Shown: positions 1-8,406 of the stretch, one piece after another
Position numbering within the stretch: the stretch's first letter is position 1
Layout of the letters: each line of letters opens with the position of its first letter
NCBI GenBank assembly: GCA_016794585.1
Contig: JAEUJM010000013.1
Location: forward strand, 248,001 to 312,000
Length of the DNA: 64,000 bases
Reading direction: 5' to 3'
Source of the DNA: Acidimicrobiales bacterium
GTDB taxonomy: Bacteria > Actinomycetota > Acidimicrobiia > Acidimicrobiales > DATDAH01
Notes under the pieces: model-generated
What the model was told of the DNA's origin: nothing
Seen by the model: the letters and a program-made list of their open reading frames with translations, nothing else
Database searches by the model: none
Made by a program: the position numbers and the translations under genes

Positions 1-1161
1 GCGGCTCACCTGCAGCTCGTAGCCCTCCCGTCGCATCGCCTCGATGAGGACCGCGAGCTGGAGCTCACCGCGGCCCGCGACGTCGATCTGGTCGGGGGAC
101 TCGGTGGGGGCCAGCTTGATGGAGACGTTGCCGAGCACCTCCTTCTCGAGGCGGTCGATCAGGTGACGGGAGGTGAGGTACTTGCCGTCCTTGCCCGCGA
201 GGGGCGAGGTGTTGACGCCGAAGGTCATGCGCAGGACCGGCTCGTCGACGCTCAGACGGGGCAGGGCCACCGGGTTTTCGGGGCTGGCGATGGTGTCGCC
301 GATCTCGACCTCCGGGAACCCGGCCATGACGAACAGGTCGCCGGCGACCCGCTCCTCGACGTCGACGCGGCTGACGCCGGCGAAACCCATGAGCTGCGAG
401 AGCTTCCGGGTGACGGGGGCGTCGTCCACGTCGCCCAGCAACGTGACCGGCCGACGGGCGTCGAGGGTGCCCTGGATGACCCGGCCGATGGCCAGGCGAC
501 CCATGTACTCGGACGCGTCGAGGGTGGTGATGATGGCCTGGAGCGGTGCGGTCGGGTCCCCGGTGGCGGCCGGCACGGTGGAGACGATCGCCTCGAAGAG
601 CGCGGTCAGGTCGTCGTCGGGACCGGGCTGGCCCACGCCCTCCATCGAACGGCCGTCCCGGGCGATCGTGGAGACGATGGGGAACTCGATGTGGTGGTCG
701 GCGGCCTCGAGGTCGAAGAACAGCTGGTAGATCTCGTCGAGCACCTCGGCGGTCCGGGCGTCCGAGCGGTCGACCTTGTTCAACACCACCACCGCCGGCA
801 GGTGCGCGGCGAGCGCCTTCGAGAGCACGTAGCGGGTCTGGGGCAACGGCCCCTCGGCGGCGTCGACGAGCAGGACGACCCCGTCGACGAGTGCGAGCGC
901 CCGCTCGACCTCGCCGCCGAAGTCGGCGTGGCCCGGGGTGTCGACGAGGTTGATGCGCACGCCGTTCCACTCGACCGAGGCGGCCTTGGCGAGGATGGTG
1001 ATGCCCCGCTCGCGCTCCTGGTCGCCCGAGTCCATGACGCGCTCGGCGACCTTCTCGTGATCGGAGAAGACGCCCGTGGCGCGCAGCATCGCGTCGACGA
1101 GGGTGGTCTTGCCGTGGTCGACGTGGGCGACGAGCGCGACGTTTCGAAAGGTGGCAGTCAT
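1..1161 (-). CDS. typA: Translational GTPase TypA/BipA (C-terminus beyond left edge)
   Basis: Ribosome-associated GTPase of the EF-G superfamily that acts in ribosome assembly and stress adaptation. The first 387 codons are visible. The G1 loop HVDHGKTT (residues 13-20), the ERGITI switch, the DTPGHADF G3 motif and the NKVD G4 motif are all present, followed by the domain II beta-barrel ending in a [10 protein letters not shown] segment at the window edge. The rest of the C-terminal half, including the TypA-specific domain, lies outside. ATG at 1161 gives the canonical N-terminus [15 protein letters not shown]. TypA is separated from EF-G and LepA by the G-domain spacing and by this N-terminus; I am confident of the family. 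Confidence 0.96.
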   Translation of the reverse strand, partial: MTATFRNVALVAHVDHGKTTLVDAMLRATGVFSDHEKVAERVMDSGDQERERGITILAKAASVEWNGVRINLVDTPGHADFGGEVERALALVDGVVLLVDAAEGPLPQTRYVLSKALAAHLPAVVVLNKVDRSDARTAEVLDEIYQLFFDLEAADHHIEFPIVSTIARDGRSMEGVGQPGPDDDLTALFEAIVSTVPAATGDPTAPLQAIITTLDASEYMGRLAIGRVIQGTLDARRPVTLLGDVDDAPVTRKLSQLMGFAGVSRVDVEERVAGDLFVMAGFPEVEIGDTIASPENPVALPRLSVDEPVLRMTFGVNTSPLAGKDGKYLTSRHLIDRLEKEVLGNVSIKLAPTESPDQIDVAGRGELQLAVLIEAMRREGYELQVSR

Positions 1162-1225
1162 TGGTGGTACGGGCGCGGAAAGGTGCAACGGAGGCCCAGC
1201 CGGGATCGGCTAGGGGCCGGTCAAC

Positions 1226-1438
1226 TCACTGAACCCAGAGCTCTCCGTCGTCGTCTTCGCGGTTTTCCTCGGCCAGGCACCACGAGGCGTGGTCGCGGCC
1301 CGGGTCTGCGCCACACTCGGCGCAGGGCTGTTCGTCTTTGATATCGAGCAGGCGATCGAAATCGAGTTCAGTTCGCTTGAGTGCTCGCGCTTCTTCGAAG
1401 CGACGGTGTCGACCCTTCTTCACGGGCCAGCTCCCCAT
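1226..1438 (-). CDS. Small Cys-containing protein of unknown function
   Basis: A 70-residue protein I do not recognise. It has a basic N-terminus (KKGRHRRFEEARALKR) and a short cysteine cluster, CAECGADPGRDHASWC (CxxC followed eleven residues later by another Cys), which could bind a metal. The C-terminus is acidic and ends in LWVQ. It lies between typA and the divergent alpha-glucosidase gene. A TAGAGT -10-like box sits 24 nt upstream of the ATG at 1438. The reading frame is supported by the separate -10 box and by the lack of another gene here; homology is not established. Confidence 0.6.
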   Translation of the reverse strand: MGSWPVKKGRHRRFEEARALKRTELDFDRLLDIKDEQPCAECGADPGRDHASWCLAEENREDDDGELWVQ

Positions 1439-1461
1439 TGAGGCCGCTGTTCGGACTGCTC

Positions 1462-1467
1462 ACTCTA
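1462..1467 (-). promoter_or_regulatory. -10 box of the small Cys protein gene
   Basis: TAGAGT on the minus strand, 24 nt upstream of the ATG at 1438. It fits the TANNNT pattern seen before many genes of this window and implies a short leader. No convincing -35 is visible. Confidence 0.4.
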
Positions 1468-1530
1468 GCGCCTGCACACCGCGCGACCACGCATCCGGGG
1501 CGACCGGTCCCCCGGACCTTCCCCACCCCC

Positions 1531-1536
1531 TAGCAT
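1531..1536 (+). promoter_or_regulatory. Leaderless-type -10 box of the alpha-glucosidase gene
   Basis: TAGCAT ends 7 nt before the ATG at 1544 and no Shine-Dalgarno sequence fits between. This is the spacing expected when transcription starts at the start codon. Confidence 0.55.
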
Positions 1537-1543
1537 CCCGCAG

Positions 1544-3085
1544 ATGGACGGGGACGAGCCGTGGTGGCGGTCGGCGGTGGTGTACCAGATCTACCCCCGG
1601 TCGTTCGCCGACAGCGATGGGGACGGGGTGGGCGATCTCCCCGGGATCACCGCCCGCCTCGACCACCTGGTGTGGTTGGGGGTCGACGCGCTGTGGTTGT
1701 CGCCGTTCTACCGCTCCCCAATGGCGGACTTCGGCTACGACGTGTCGGACTACTGCGACGTCGACCCCCTCTTCGGCACGCTGGACGACTTCGACGCACT
1801 CGTCGCCGGCGCGCACGACCGGGGACTCAAGGTCATCGTCGACTGGGTTCCGAACCACAGCTCCGATCAGCACCCGTGGTTCGTCGAGTCCCGCTCGGGC
1901 CGCGACAGCGCCAAGCGGGACTGGTACGTCTGGCGTGACCCCGCTCCTGACGGCGGTCCACCCAACAACTGGGTCGAGACCTGGGGTGGTGGCCCGGCGT
2001 GGACGTACGACGCCGCCTCGGGCCAGTACTACCTGCGCCTGTTCCTGCCCGAGCAACCCGATCTCAACTGGGAGAACCCCGAGGTCCGCGAGGCCATGGC
2101 CGACGTGGTCCGCTTCTGGCTGGACCGAGGGGTGGACGGCTTCCGCGTCGACGTGGTGCACGCACTGGGCAAGGACCCCGCCCTCCCGGACGACCCGGCC
2201 GAGCTGATCCCCATCCCCCACTCCGCGCTCAACAACGACCCCCGCACCCACGCGATCTTGCGCGACCTCCGGCGCCTCTTCGACGGCTACCCGGGCGATC
2301 GGGTCATGGTGGGCGAGGTCTACCTCCTCGACACCCACCTGGTCGCCGAGCACTACGGCAACGGCGACGAGCTCCACCTCGCCTTCAACTTCCCGCCGTT
2401 GTTCTGCCCTTGGGAGCGCGACGCCTGGCGCAGCCAGATCCAGCGGGCCGAGGCCGAGCTCGGCCCCCGGGGCGCCTGGCCCACCTGGGTCCTCTCCAAC
2501 CACGACAACGCGCGCCACCGCACCCGCTACGGCACGGAGGCACGGGCTCGCGCCGCGGCGGTGCTGCTGCTCACGCTGCGGGGCACCCCGTTCCTGTACG
2601 CGGGCGAGGAGCTGGGCCTCGAGGACGCGTTCGTCCCTCCCGAGCGCCAGGTCGATCCCGGGGGGCGTGACGGCTGCCGGGCGCCCATCCCGTGGGAGCG
2701 CGCCGCACCGCACGGCTGGGAGGGCAGCGAGCCCTGGCTCCCCTGGCCCCCCCGGCCCGACGAGGTGAGCGCCGAGCACCTGCTCGGCGACCCCGACTCG
2801 ATCCTGCACCTCTACCGCCGACTGCTCGCCGAGCGTCACCGCTCCCCCGCCCTCGCCGTTGGGTCCTGCACCCTGGTCGACGCCCCGGACGGCATCCTCG
2901 CCTTCGAGCGCACGGCCGACGACGTCGACGACCGACGCCTGGTGCTCGTGAACTTCACCGACGATGAGCGGGACGTGCCCGCACCCGGACGCGTGGTGGT
3001 GGCGTCCGACGGTGCCGGCGAGGGCGCTCCCTTCCGCGGCGCGCTCGGCCCATCGGGGGCGGTCGTGCTCGACCCCTCGGCCTGA
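1544..3085 (+). CDS. GH13 alpha-glucosidase (alpha-amylase family)
   Basis: Hydrolyses (or transglycosylates) alpha-glucosidic bonds of maltose, sucrose or isomaltose-like oligosaccharides, probably in the cytosol because there is no signal peptide. The 513-residue length is typical for this group. The (beta/alpha)8 barrel opens with VVYQIYPRSFADSDGDGVGD. The catalytic triad is Asp203 in GFRVDVVH (nucleophile), Glu258 in VGEVYL (acid/base) and Asp321 in LSNHDNAR. NHSSDQHPWF is the usual loop of oligo-1,6-glucosidase/alpha-glucosidase types. The C-terminal beta domain follows from about residue 440. The gene is probably read from its own leaderless promoter, and a TauE-type exporter gene begins 5 nt downstream. 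Substrate specificity cannot be fixed by eye. Confidence 0.93.
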   Translation: MDGDEPWWRSAVVYQIYPRSFADSDGDGVGDLPGITARLDHLVWLGVDALWLSPFYRSPMADFGYDVSDYCDVDPLFGTLDDFDALVAGAHDRGLKVIVDWVPNHSSDQHPWFVESRSGRDSAKRDWYVWRDPAPDGGPPNNWVETWGGGPAWTYDAASGQYYLRLFLPEQPDLNWENPEVREAMADVVRFWLDRGVDGFRVDVVHALGKDPALPDDPAELIPIPHSALNNDPRTHAILRDLRRLFDGYPGDRVMVGEVYLLDTHLVAEHYGNGDELHLAFNFPPLFCPWERDAWRSQIQRAEAELGPRGAWPTWVLSNHDNARHRTRYGTEARARAAAVLLLTLRGTPFLYAGEELGLEDAFVPPERQVDPGGRDGCRAPIPWERAAPHGWEGSEPWLPWPPRPDEVSAEHLLGDPDSILHLYRRLLAERHRSPALAVGSCTLVDAPDGILAFERTADDVDDRRLVLVNFTDDERDVPAPGRVVVASDGAGEGAPFRGALGPSGAVVLDPSA

Positions 3086-3090
3086 GCCCC

Positions 3091-3912
3091 GTGCCACCCG
3101 CCCTCGCCCTCGTCGCGCTCGCCATGGTGGCGGCCGGCCTGGGCGCGCTGGGCGGTCTGGGCGGCGCCGTGCTCCTCGTGCCGGTCCTCGTCCTCCTCGG
3201 CGTCGACCCGGTGGAGGCGGCACCGCTTGGCCTGCTCGTCGCCGGCGCCGGATCGCTCGCCGCCGCGGTCCCCCAGCTCGAGTCAGGGCTCGTCCACCAC
3301 CGCTTGGGCGTCACCATGGAGACGACCGCGTCGGTGGGCGTATTGGTGGGCGCCCTGGCCTCGGCGGCGCTGTCGGCCACGACACTGAGCCGCATCCTCG
3401 CGGTCGTCGCCCTCGCCTCCGCACTGGCGGCGGGCCGACGCAAGGGCATGCGCAACCTGCCGCAGCCCACCTTCGACGCGGAGGTGGCGGGCGAATGGCC
3501 CGGCACCCTCGCCGGGGCGTACCACGCCGACCACGGCGTCGTGCCCTACAGCGCCCGTCGCGTGCCCGCCGGCCTCGCCGCGATGGCCGGCGCCGGCCTC
3601 GTCTCCGGGCTGTCGGGCGTCGGCGGCGGCTTCATCAAGACCCCGGTCATGAGCGAGATCATGCACGTCCCGGTGAAGGTCTCCGCCGCCACCTCCACCT
3701 TCACCACCGGGTTCACGGCCGCCACCGGGCTGGTGATCTTCGCCGCGCAGGGCAGGGTCGACGTCGATGCGGTGGGCGCCGTCGTGGTCGGCGGGTTGCT
3801 CGGGGGCGCCCTCGGCGTCACCGCCCAGCGGCGCCTCTCCCCGCCGCGGGTGCGGGCGGCGATCAGCGTCCTGCTCGCGGTCGTGGCTGTGGTGTTGCTG
3901 GTGCGCTCGTGA
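3091..3912 (+). CDS. Sulfite exporter TauE/SafE family permease
   Basis: Integral membrane permease of the TauE/SafE (DUF81) family, whose members export or import small anions such as sulfite, sulfoacetate or thiosulfate. The 273-residue protein has the internal repeat typical of the family. Each half starts with a glycine-rich segment, LGGLGGAVLLVPVLVLLG near the N-terminus and GLSGVGGGFIKTPVM around residues 170-190. About eight hydrophobic helices are visible. It starts with GTG 5 nt after the alpha-glucosidase stop, so the genes are probably co-transcribed although a functional link is not obvious. Its stop overlaps the GTG of the next small membrane protein. Confidence 0.88.
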   Translation: MPPALALVALAMVAAGLGALGGLGGAVLLVPVLVLLGVDPVEAAPLGLLVAGAGSLAAAVPQLESGLVHHRLGVTMETTASVGVLVGALASAALSATTLSRILAVVALASALAAGRRKGMRNLPQPTFDAEVAGEWPGTLAGAYHADHGVVPYSARRVPAGLAAMAGAGLVSGLSGVGGGFIKTPVMSEIMHVPVKVSAATSTFTTGFTAATGLVIFAAQGRVDVDAVGAVVVGGLLGGALGVTAQRRLSPPRVRAAISVLLAVVAVVLLVRS

Positions 3913-4196
3913 CCGACGCCCCCCACGACCCTCGCGCCGGACGCCAGCGGCGCCTGGCCCGGTTCCTGCGCGTCGCCGCCTACGCCACCTTCGCCCTGGC
4001 GGCCGCTGCCCTCGTCCTACCCGGCGAAGCCCGCCGGGTGGCGGGCGCACTCGTCGTCGTCGTGCTCGTCGGCGTGCCGCTCGTGCGACTCGCCTGGCTG
4101 GGTCACCGTTGGCTGCGCAAGGGCGACCGCCGCTTCGCCGTGGTCGCCGCCGGGCTCGGCCTCATCATCCTCGCCGGATCGGTGCTCGGGCGGTAG
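3909..4196 (+). CDS. Small membrane protein, partner of TauE (DUF1634-like?)
   Basis: A 95-residue protein read from the GTG of a GTGA overlap with the TauE gene. After a charged N-terminus (HDPRAGRQRRLARFLR) it has three hydrophobic stretches: AYATFALAAAALVL, VAGALVVVVLVGVPLVRLAWL and FAVVAAGLGLIILAGSVLG. A short DUF1634-type membrane protein commonly follows TauE/SafE genes, and length, topology and coupling match that arrangement. I cannot confirm the family from motifs alone. A regulatory or assembly partner of the exporter is the simplest inference. Confidence 0.7.
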   Translation: MTDAPHDPRAGRQRRLARFLRVAAYATFALAAAALVLPGEARRVAGALVVVVLVGVPLVRLAWLGHRWLRKGDRRFAVVAAGLGLIILAGSVLGR

Positions 4197-4231
4197 ACGC
4201 CCGGGGCCGGATGCCCGAACACCGCGCCCGG

Positions 4232-5398
4232 CTACAGCGCCTCGTGCGAGCGGCGCTCCAGGAGGAGGCCGCCCTTGCCGTCGAAGGCCAGCGCGGCGCG
4301 GCCTTCGACGAGGTCCCGGATGGGGCCACCGGCCACCTCGGCGCGCCAGCCGTGGGCGAGGCGGGCGTCGGGATCGCCCCGCAGCAGCGCCTCGAGATCG
4401 GCGCGGGTGGCCAGGATCGTGGTGTCGATGCGCAGATCCCGGGCGAGCTGGCTCACCCACGCCGAGACCAGCCCGACCGCGGGCCGCAGCTCGCGGGCGA
4501 GCTCGGCCGGGGCGTCCTCACGGGGCGGCGGCGGGGGCCGCTCGAGGCCCTCGGCCACCGCGGCCAGGATCCCTTCGGCGGCCGCCCCGCGGGTGTGGCG
4601 GTCGTCGATGCCCCGCACCTTGCGCAGCTCGTCGACGCTGCGGGGCGCCCGCTGGGCCACGCCGACGAGGCCGAGATCGGGCATGACGAAGCGGACCGGC
4701 TGGTCGATGGTGGCGGCCCGCCGCTCGCGCCACGCCGCCAGGGACTGGGCGACGGCCAGCGTGCGGCCCCGGAGCTGGCGCACCTCCTTGATGCGACGCC
4801 AGGCGTCCGCCGGCTCACGCACCCACGGGTCGCTGGTGCGCAGACGCTCGCACTCGGTCTCGGCCCACGAGACCCGGCCCGCGTCGCCCAGCTGCGCCAG
4901 CAGCCGATCCTGCAGCTCGAACAGGTGGGCGACGTCGAGCGCGGCGTAGCGGCGCTGATCCTCGGAGAGCGGCCGTCGCAGCCAGTCGGTGAGCCGGTCG
5001 CCCTTCTCGAGTTTCAACCCGAGCTCGCGCTCGACCAGCGAGGCGAGCGACGGGGTGGACATCCCCACGAAGCCGGCGGCCAACTGCGTGTCGAACAGCC
5101 GGGCGGGCACCGTGCCGCAGGCGTGGTGGAGCACCTCGAGATCCTGGCCGGCGGCGTGCATGACCGCTACGCCTTGGCCGTCGAGGACCTTCGCCAACGG
5201 GCCGAGGTCGACGGCCAGTGGGTCGACGAGCACGAGACCGTCCGACCACGCGATCTGCACCAGCGCGAGCTTGGGGTAATAGGTGCGCTCGCGGTGGAAC
5301 TCGGTGTCGACCGCGTAGCGCGGCTCGTCCACCAGCTGGTCCAGCACCGCTCGCCACGCGGCGTCGTCGTCGACGAGGCCGAGGGCGGGACCGGTCAC
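4232..5398 (-). CDS. rnd: Ribonuclease D (DEDDy 3'-5' exonuclease with HRDC)
   Basis: 3'-5' exoribonuclease that trims structured RNA such as tRNA precursors. The DEDDy catalytic residues are all visible: Asp31 and Glu33 in VDTEF, Asp86 in HAAGQDLEVL, and Tyr151 with Asp155 in RRYAALDV. An HRDC-like region follows from about residue 200 (LRGRTLAVAQSLAAWRERRA) and a second helical domain to residue 388. The start is a GTG at 5398, 10 nt downstream of the rhodanese stop, so the two genes probably form a transcriptional unit. It converges with the TauE partner gene, leaving only about 35 nt between the stops. Confidence 0.95.
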   Translation of the reverse strand: MTGPALGLVDDDAAWRAVLDQLVDEPRYAVDTEFHRERTYYPKLALVQIAWSDGLVLVDPLAVDLGPLAKVLDGQGVAVMHAAGQDLEVLHHACGTVPARLFDTQLAAGFVGMSTPSLASLVERELGLKLEKGDRLTDWLRRPLSEDQRRYAALDVAHLFELQDRLLAQLGDAGRVSWAETECERLRTSDPWVREPADAWRRIKEVRQLRGRTLAVAQSLAAWRERRAATIDQPVRFVMPDLGLVGVAQRAPRSVDELRKVRGIDDRHTRGAAAEGILAAVAEGLERPPPPPREDAPAELARELRPAVGLVSAWVSQLARDLRIDTTILATRADLEALLRGDPDARLAHGWRAEVAGGPIRDLVEGRAALAFDGKGGLLLERRSHEAL

Positions 5399-5408
5399 GC
5401 GGGCCTAC

Positions 5409-5732
5409 TCAACCCGGCTCGATGCCGCTGGCGGTGGGATGACCCGCCTCGACCCACGCCAGGGTCCCTCCGGCCACGTTGGTGGCCTCGACGCCCTGGG
5501 CGCGGAGGAACTCGGCGACCTTGAGGCTCCGGCCACCCGAGCGGCAGATGATGAACACCTCGCCGCCGGCCGGCACCTCGTCCACGCGGTCCGCCAGCTC
5601 GCTCATGGGGAGGAGCTGTGCCCCGGGGACGTGCACCTCCTCGTACTCGGCCACCTCGCGCACGTCGACGAGGGGCACCTCACGTCGCTGCGCGAGCGTG
5701 TCGACGTCGATCTCGGGTACCTGCGCGTCCAC
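5409..5732 (-). CDS. Single-domain rhodanese-like protein
   Basis: A 107-residue cytosolic rhodanese domain that probably transfers sulfane sulfur as a Cys persulfide. The active-site loop CRSGGRS places the nucleophile at Cys63. The N-terminal LVDVREVAEYEEVHVPGA segment is the standard CH2A motif, and AQGVEATNVAGGTLAW is the C-terminal one. The start is GTG at 5732. It sits upstream of RNase D and downstream of mobA on the same strand; a link to molybdenum-cofactor sulfur chemistry is possible but unproven. Confidence 0.92.
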   Translation of the reverse strand: MDAQVPEIDVDTLAQRREVPLVDVREVAEYEEVHVPGAQLLPMSELADRVDEVPAGGEVFIICRSGGRSLKVAEFLRAQGVEATNVAGGTLAWVEAGHPTASGIEPG

Positions 5733-5795
5733 GACGGCCTCCGGGTGAGGGAACGAATCGGCCGGCGGTCGTCCGGCCCGCCGTGAGCGTACTGG

Positions 5796-6362
5796 TCACC
5801 CTCCCCGGGGGGGCAGATCCTCCGGGGTGTCGGCGTCGAGGAGCCAGGCCGGTTCGAGGTCGCCCACCTCGACTCCGGGCACCAGGGAGGCGGGACGTCG
5901 GAGCGAGCGCTCGCCGGCAGCGAACGCCTCGGCCCAATGGGCCCGACGGCTCCGCCGGTACGCGGCGTGCAGGAGCTGGCGCTGCCCCTGGCTCACGGGT
6001 GCGGCCCACGCGGCTCCCTCGTCGCCCGCCAGGGCGTCGACGACGGCGGCCACCCCGGCCGGCGCCGCGAACGGGAGGTCGCACGCGAGCACGGCCACGA
6101 GCTCCTCGGCGGCGGCGTCGAGCGCGGTCACCAGGCCCCCGAGCGGGCCGTCACCCGGATGGCGGTCCACCACCACGTCGAGACCGAGGGCGCGCAGGGC
6201 CGCGGCGTCACCGCCGACCACCAGGACCTCGGCCGCGCCGGCGTCGTGCAGTACGTCCGCGGTCCGGCGGGCCAGGGGCCGACCGTCGACGACGAGCAAC
6301 GCCTTGTCCGCTCCCATGCGACGGCTGGCGCCGCCGGCGAGGACGACGCCGGTGAAGCTCAG
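5796..6362 (-). CDS. mobA: Molybdenum cofactor guanylyltransferase
   Basis: Attaches GMP to molybdopterin to give the guanine dinucleotide form of Moco. The nucleotide-binding motif GVVLAGGASRRMGADKA is at the N-terminus, RHPGDGPLGGLVTALD follows, and ACDLPF is the metal-binding motif. With a CTG start the protein has 188 residues, the usual length. No ATG, GTG or TTG lies in frame near the expected N-terminus. The next upstream start (GTG 6512) would overlap the neighbouring gene by about 150 nt, and the next downstream ATG would delete the GTP-binding loop. CTG at 6362 overlaps the upstream stop as CTGA and gives MSFTGVVLAGG. No other Moco biosynthesis gene is in the window. Confidence 0.88.
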   Translation of the reverse strand: MSFTGVVLAGGASRRMGADKALLVVDGRPLARRTADVLHDAGAAEVLVVGGDAAALRALGLDVVVDRHPGDGPLGGLVTALDAAAEELVAVLACDLPFAAPAGVAAVVDALAGDEGAAWAAPVSQGQRQLLHAAYRRSRRAHWAEAFAAGERSLRRPASLVPGVEVGDLEPAWLLDADTPEDLPPRGG

Positions 6363-7594
6363 GCGATGCCTCCGTACACGGCGTCGGTGCCCCGCGACTC
6401 CCCGTGGTGGGCGACCGCGTGGGCGAGGTCGTCGAGGAAGCGGTCCGCAACGGCGGCGTGGCCGGGCGAGACCATCAGGTGCAAGCCGCCCTGCTGGCGG
6501 TCGAGCTTCCACCCGCGGTCGTCCATGACGTCGCCGATCGCGGCGATGTCGTCGGTCGACGACGAGAACTCGAACACGGACATGTCCGGGTCACCGGTGA
6601 CCGCGAGGCCGGGGAGGGCGCCGATCCCCTCTTGGAACGTGCGGGTGGTGTCGCGCACGAGGCCCGCCAGACGGAGGTAGCCCTCGAGGCCCAGGTAGCG
6701 GATGGCCGCCCAGGCGCCGGCGATGGGCGCCGCCGGACGCGTCCCCGCGGTGGTGGCCGACCCGTACAGACCGCCCGGCCAGTCGTCGAAGAGGAAGAAC
6801 TGGTGCTGGAGCAGGGCACGGTCCCGGTAGAGCACCACCGAGGCACCCTTGAACGTGTAGCCGTACTTGTGCACGTCGGCGGACAGCGAGGTCACCCCGG
6901 GCACCCGCAGGTCCCAGGGCGGCACCGGCTCGCCCAGGCGCTCCCAGAACGGGAGGAGCCACCCCCCGAGGCACGCGTCGACGTGGCAGAGCACCCCCCT
7001 CGACTCCGCCAGGGACGCGAGGTCGGCGATGGGGTCGATGACGCCGTACGGGTAGCACGGCGACGAGCCGACCACGAGTGCCGTGCGCGGCCCGATGGCG
7101 TCGGCCACCGCCTCCACGTCGAGGCGCAGGTCCGCGCCGACGGGCACCACGATGCGCTCGACGTCGAGGTAGTGGCATGCCTTCTCGAACGCCGGATGGG
7201 CGGTGTTCGCCGTGATGATCTGCGGCTCGGCGATCCCCCGGGCGGTCCGGGCGTGCTCGCGGGCCGTCTGGACCGCGAGGAAGATGCTCTCGGTGCCCCC
7301 GGAGGTCAGCGCCCCGGCGTTCGCGCTCCCGCCGAGCAGGTCGGCGGCCATGGCCACGATCTCCTGCTCCATGTTCAACAGGCTCGGGAACGCGAACGGG
7401 TTCAGCGCGTTCTCGTGGAGGTACAGCGCGGCGACGTCGTGCAGCACCGTCTCGAGACCCTCGTCGCCCACGTTGTAGACGAGGCTGAAGGCCTTCCCGC
7501 CGCGCCAGTCGAGGTCGTCCCCACGAGCGGAGCGGAGCTCGGCGAGGAGGTCGTCGGGCGAGGTGCCCTCGGCGGGGAACGCGGTGGCGGCCAT
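6359..7594 (-). CDS. PLP-dependent group II decarboxylase, sphingosine-1-phosphate-lyase-like
   Basis: Fold-type I PLP enzyme of 411 residues. The cofactor lysine is Lys243 in SADVHKYGYTFKGAS, and Asp206 in HVDACLGG is the residue expected to pair with the pyridine nitrogen. TSGGTESIFLAV (97-108) is the phosphate-binding turn. The HKYGYTFKGASVVLYR segment and the NTAHPAFEKACHYL helix are closer to sphingosine-1-phosphate lyase (retro-aldol cleavage) than to glutamate decarboxylase, so a C-C lyase on a phosphorylated amino alcohol is likely. A TAGATT box 6 nt upstream of the ATG suggests a leaderless mRNA. mobA is coupled downstream through a CTGA overlap. Confidence 0.88.
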   Translation of the reverse strand: MAATAFPAEGTSPDDLLAELRSARGDDLDWRGGKAFSLVYNVGDEGLETVLHDVAALYLHENALNPFAFPSLLNMEQEIVAMAADLLGGSANAGALTSGGTESIFLAVQTAREHARTARGIAEPQIITANTAHPAFEKACHYLDVERIVVPVGADLRLDVEAVADAIGPRTALVVGSSPCYPYGVIDPIADLASLAESRGVLCHVDACLGGWLLPFWERLGEPVPPWDLRVPGVTSLSADVHKYGYTFKGASVVLYRDRALLQHQFFLFDDWPGGLYGSATTAGTRPAAPIAGAWAAIRYLGLEGYLRLAGLVRDTTRTFQEGIGALPGLAVTGDPDMSVFEFSSSTDDIAAIGDVMDDRGWKLDRQQGGLHLMVSPGHAAVADRFLDDLAHAVAHHGESRGTDAVYGGIA

Positions 7595-7600
7595 GGCGAG

Positions 7601-7606
7601 AATCTA
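7601..7606 (-). promoter_or_regulatory. Leaderless-type -10 box of the S1P-lyase-like gene
   Basis: TAGATT on the minus strand ends 6 nt before the ATG at 7594. No Shine-Dalgarno sequence is present. Confidence 0.55.
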
Positions 7607-7627
7607 GGCCCGGGCGCCCGGACGCGA

Positions 7628-7662
7628 CGGCGCCCCGCCCCTGCGCGAGGGACGGGGCGCCG
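7628..7662 (-). terminator. Hairpin after the first secreted paralogue
   Basis: Perfect 10-bp GC stem (7628-7637 pairing with 7653-7662) about 17 nt after the stop at 7679. There is no clear T-tract on either side, which is common in GC-rich actinobacteria. Confidence 0.55.
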
Positions 7663-7678
7663 AAGACAGGTCGTCCGT

Positions 7679-8227
7679 TCAGCAGTCGACGGTGACCGTG
7701 AAGCCGTCCGTCTCGTCGGTGTCGGCCGCGGCACCGGCGCTGTTGTAGGTGCGCACGATCAGGTCGGTGGGCTCGAGGGCCGACCCCTCGACCGAGATCT
7801 CGCGGGAGCCGTTGACGATGCCGGCGCCGTTGTCGTTGATGGTGGCGGTCCAGCCGCAGTTGCCCACGGGCTCGGAGAACCGCACCCGGTACACGCCGGC
7901 CGAGTTGCGGAAGGCCGACTCGACGCCGCGGCCGCTGAGCAGGGCGGTGGCGATGCCGGCGTTGATCTTCGCCCAACGAGCCACCACGTTCGGCTTGAGG
8001 TCGTTGCGCCCGACGGTGCCGTTGGCGATGTCGGTGCCGGTGACGGCCCCGTTGATGATCGCCGCGCTGTTCACCGTGTTGGCCCCGGCGAGCGCCTCAG
8101 CGACACCGGTGCCGGACTCGGGCGCCTGTTGGGCCGAGGCGAGGCCACCGCCGAGGAGGGCGACGGCGATGACGGCGCCGGCTGCGGCGGAGGCCGCCTG
8201 GACGCCGAGGGAACGAAGCTTGGGCAT
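7679..8227 (-). CDS. Secreted protein with stalk-like N-terminal repeat, paralogue A
   Basis: A 182-residue exported protein. The signal peptide covers about residues 1-33 with cleavage near GLASAQQA. The mature N-terminus carries a repetitive segment (GVAEALAG, NTVNSAAI, NGAVTGTDI, ANGTVGRNDLKP) that resembles phage-tail or surface stalk repeats. A beta-rich C-terminal domain with two cysteines (Cys in VGNCGWTATI and the terminal Cys) may form a disulfide. Start ATG 8227 is fixed by the AGGAGA Shine-Dalgarno just upstream. It is a tandem paralogue of the next gene, sharing signal peptide region, repeat and C-terminal fold. Function unknown. Confidence 0.85.
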   Translation of the reverse strand: MPKLRSLGVQAASAAAGAVIAVALLGGGLASAQQAPESGTGVAEALAGANTVNSAAIINGAVTGTDIANGTVGRNDLKPNVVARWAKINAGIATALLSGRGVESAFRNSAGVYRVRFSEPVGNCGWTATINDNGAGIVNGSREISVEGSALEPTDLIVRTYNSAGAAADTDETDGFTVTVDC

Positions 8228-8283
8228 GGGTTCTCCTGGTTCGTGACGGCCGGTCGTGGCCGCCCTGCTCTGTGACATCGGGC

Positions 8284-8289
8284 ACTCTA
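8284..8289 (-). promoter_or_regulatory. -10 box upstream of secreted paralogue A
   Basis: TAGAGT about 56 nt upstream of the ATG at 8227. It lies between the hairpin of the upstream paralogue and this gene, so the two paralogues appear to be separate transcription units. Confidence 0.35.
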
Positions 8290-8351
8290 AGTGGTCGGGA
8301 CACCTCGTGCCCGTGCGCCCGCCCGTGGCGACCATCGTGGTCCCGGCGCGG

Positions 8352-8386
8352 CGGTGCCCGCCGACCGGAAGGGTCGGCAGGCACCG
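8352..8386 (-). terminator. Hairpin after secreted paralogue B
   Basis: Inverted repeat with a stem of about 15 bp, one mismatch and a five-base loop, located about 20 nt after the stop of the gene ending at 8407. No T-run follows. Confidence 0.6.
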
Positions 8387-8406
8387 TCTCGCGGATCAGG
8401 GCGGCG

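Noticed and set aside
163-1341. Plus-strand open frame of 392 codons across typA
   Set aside because: Antisense shadow of typA with low-complexity Gly/Asp/His-rich translation.
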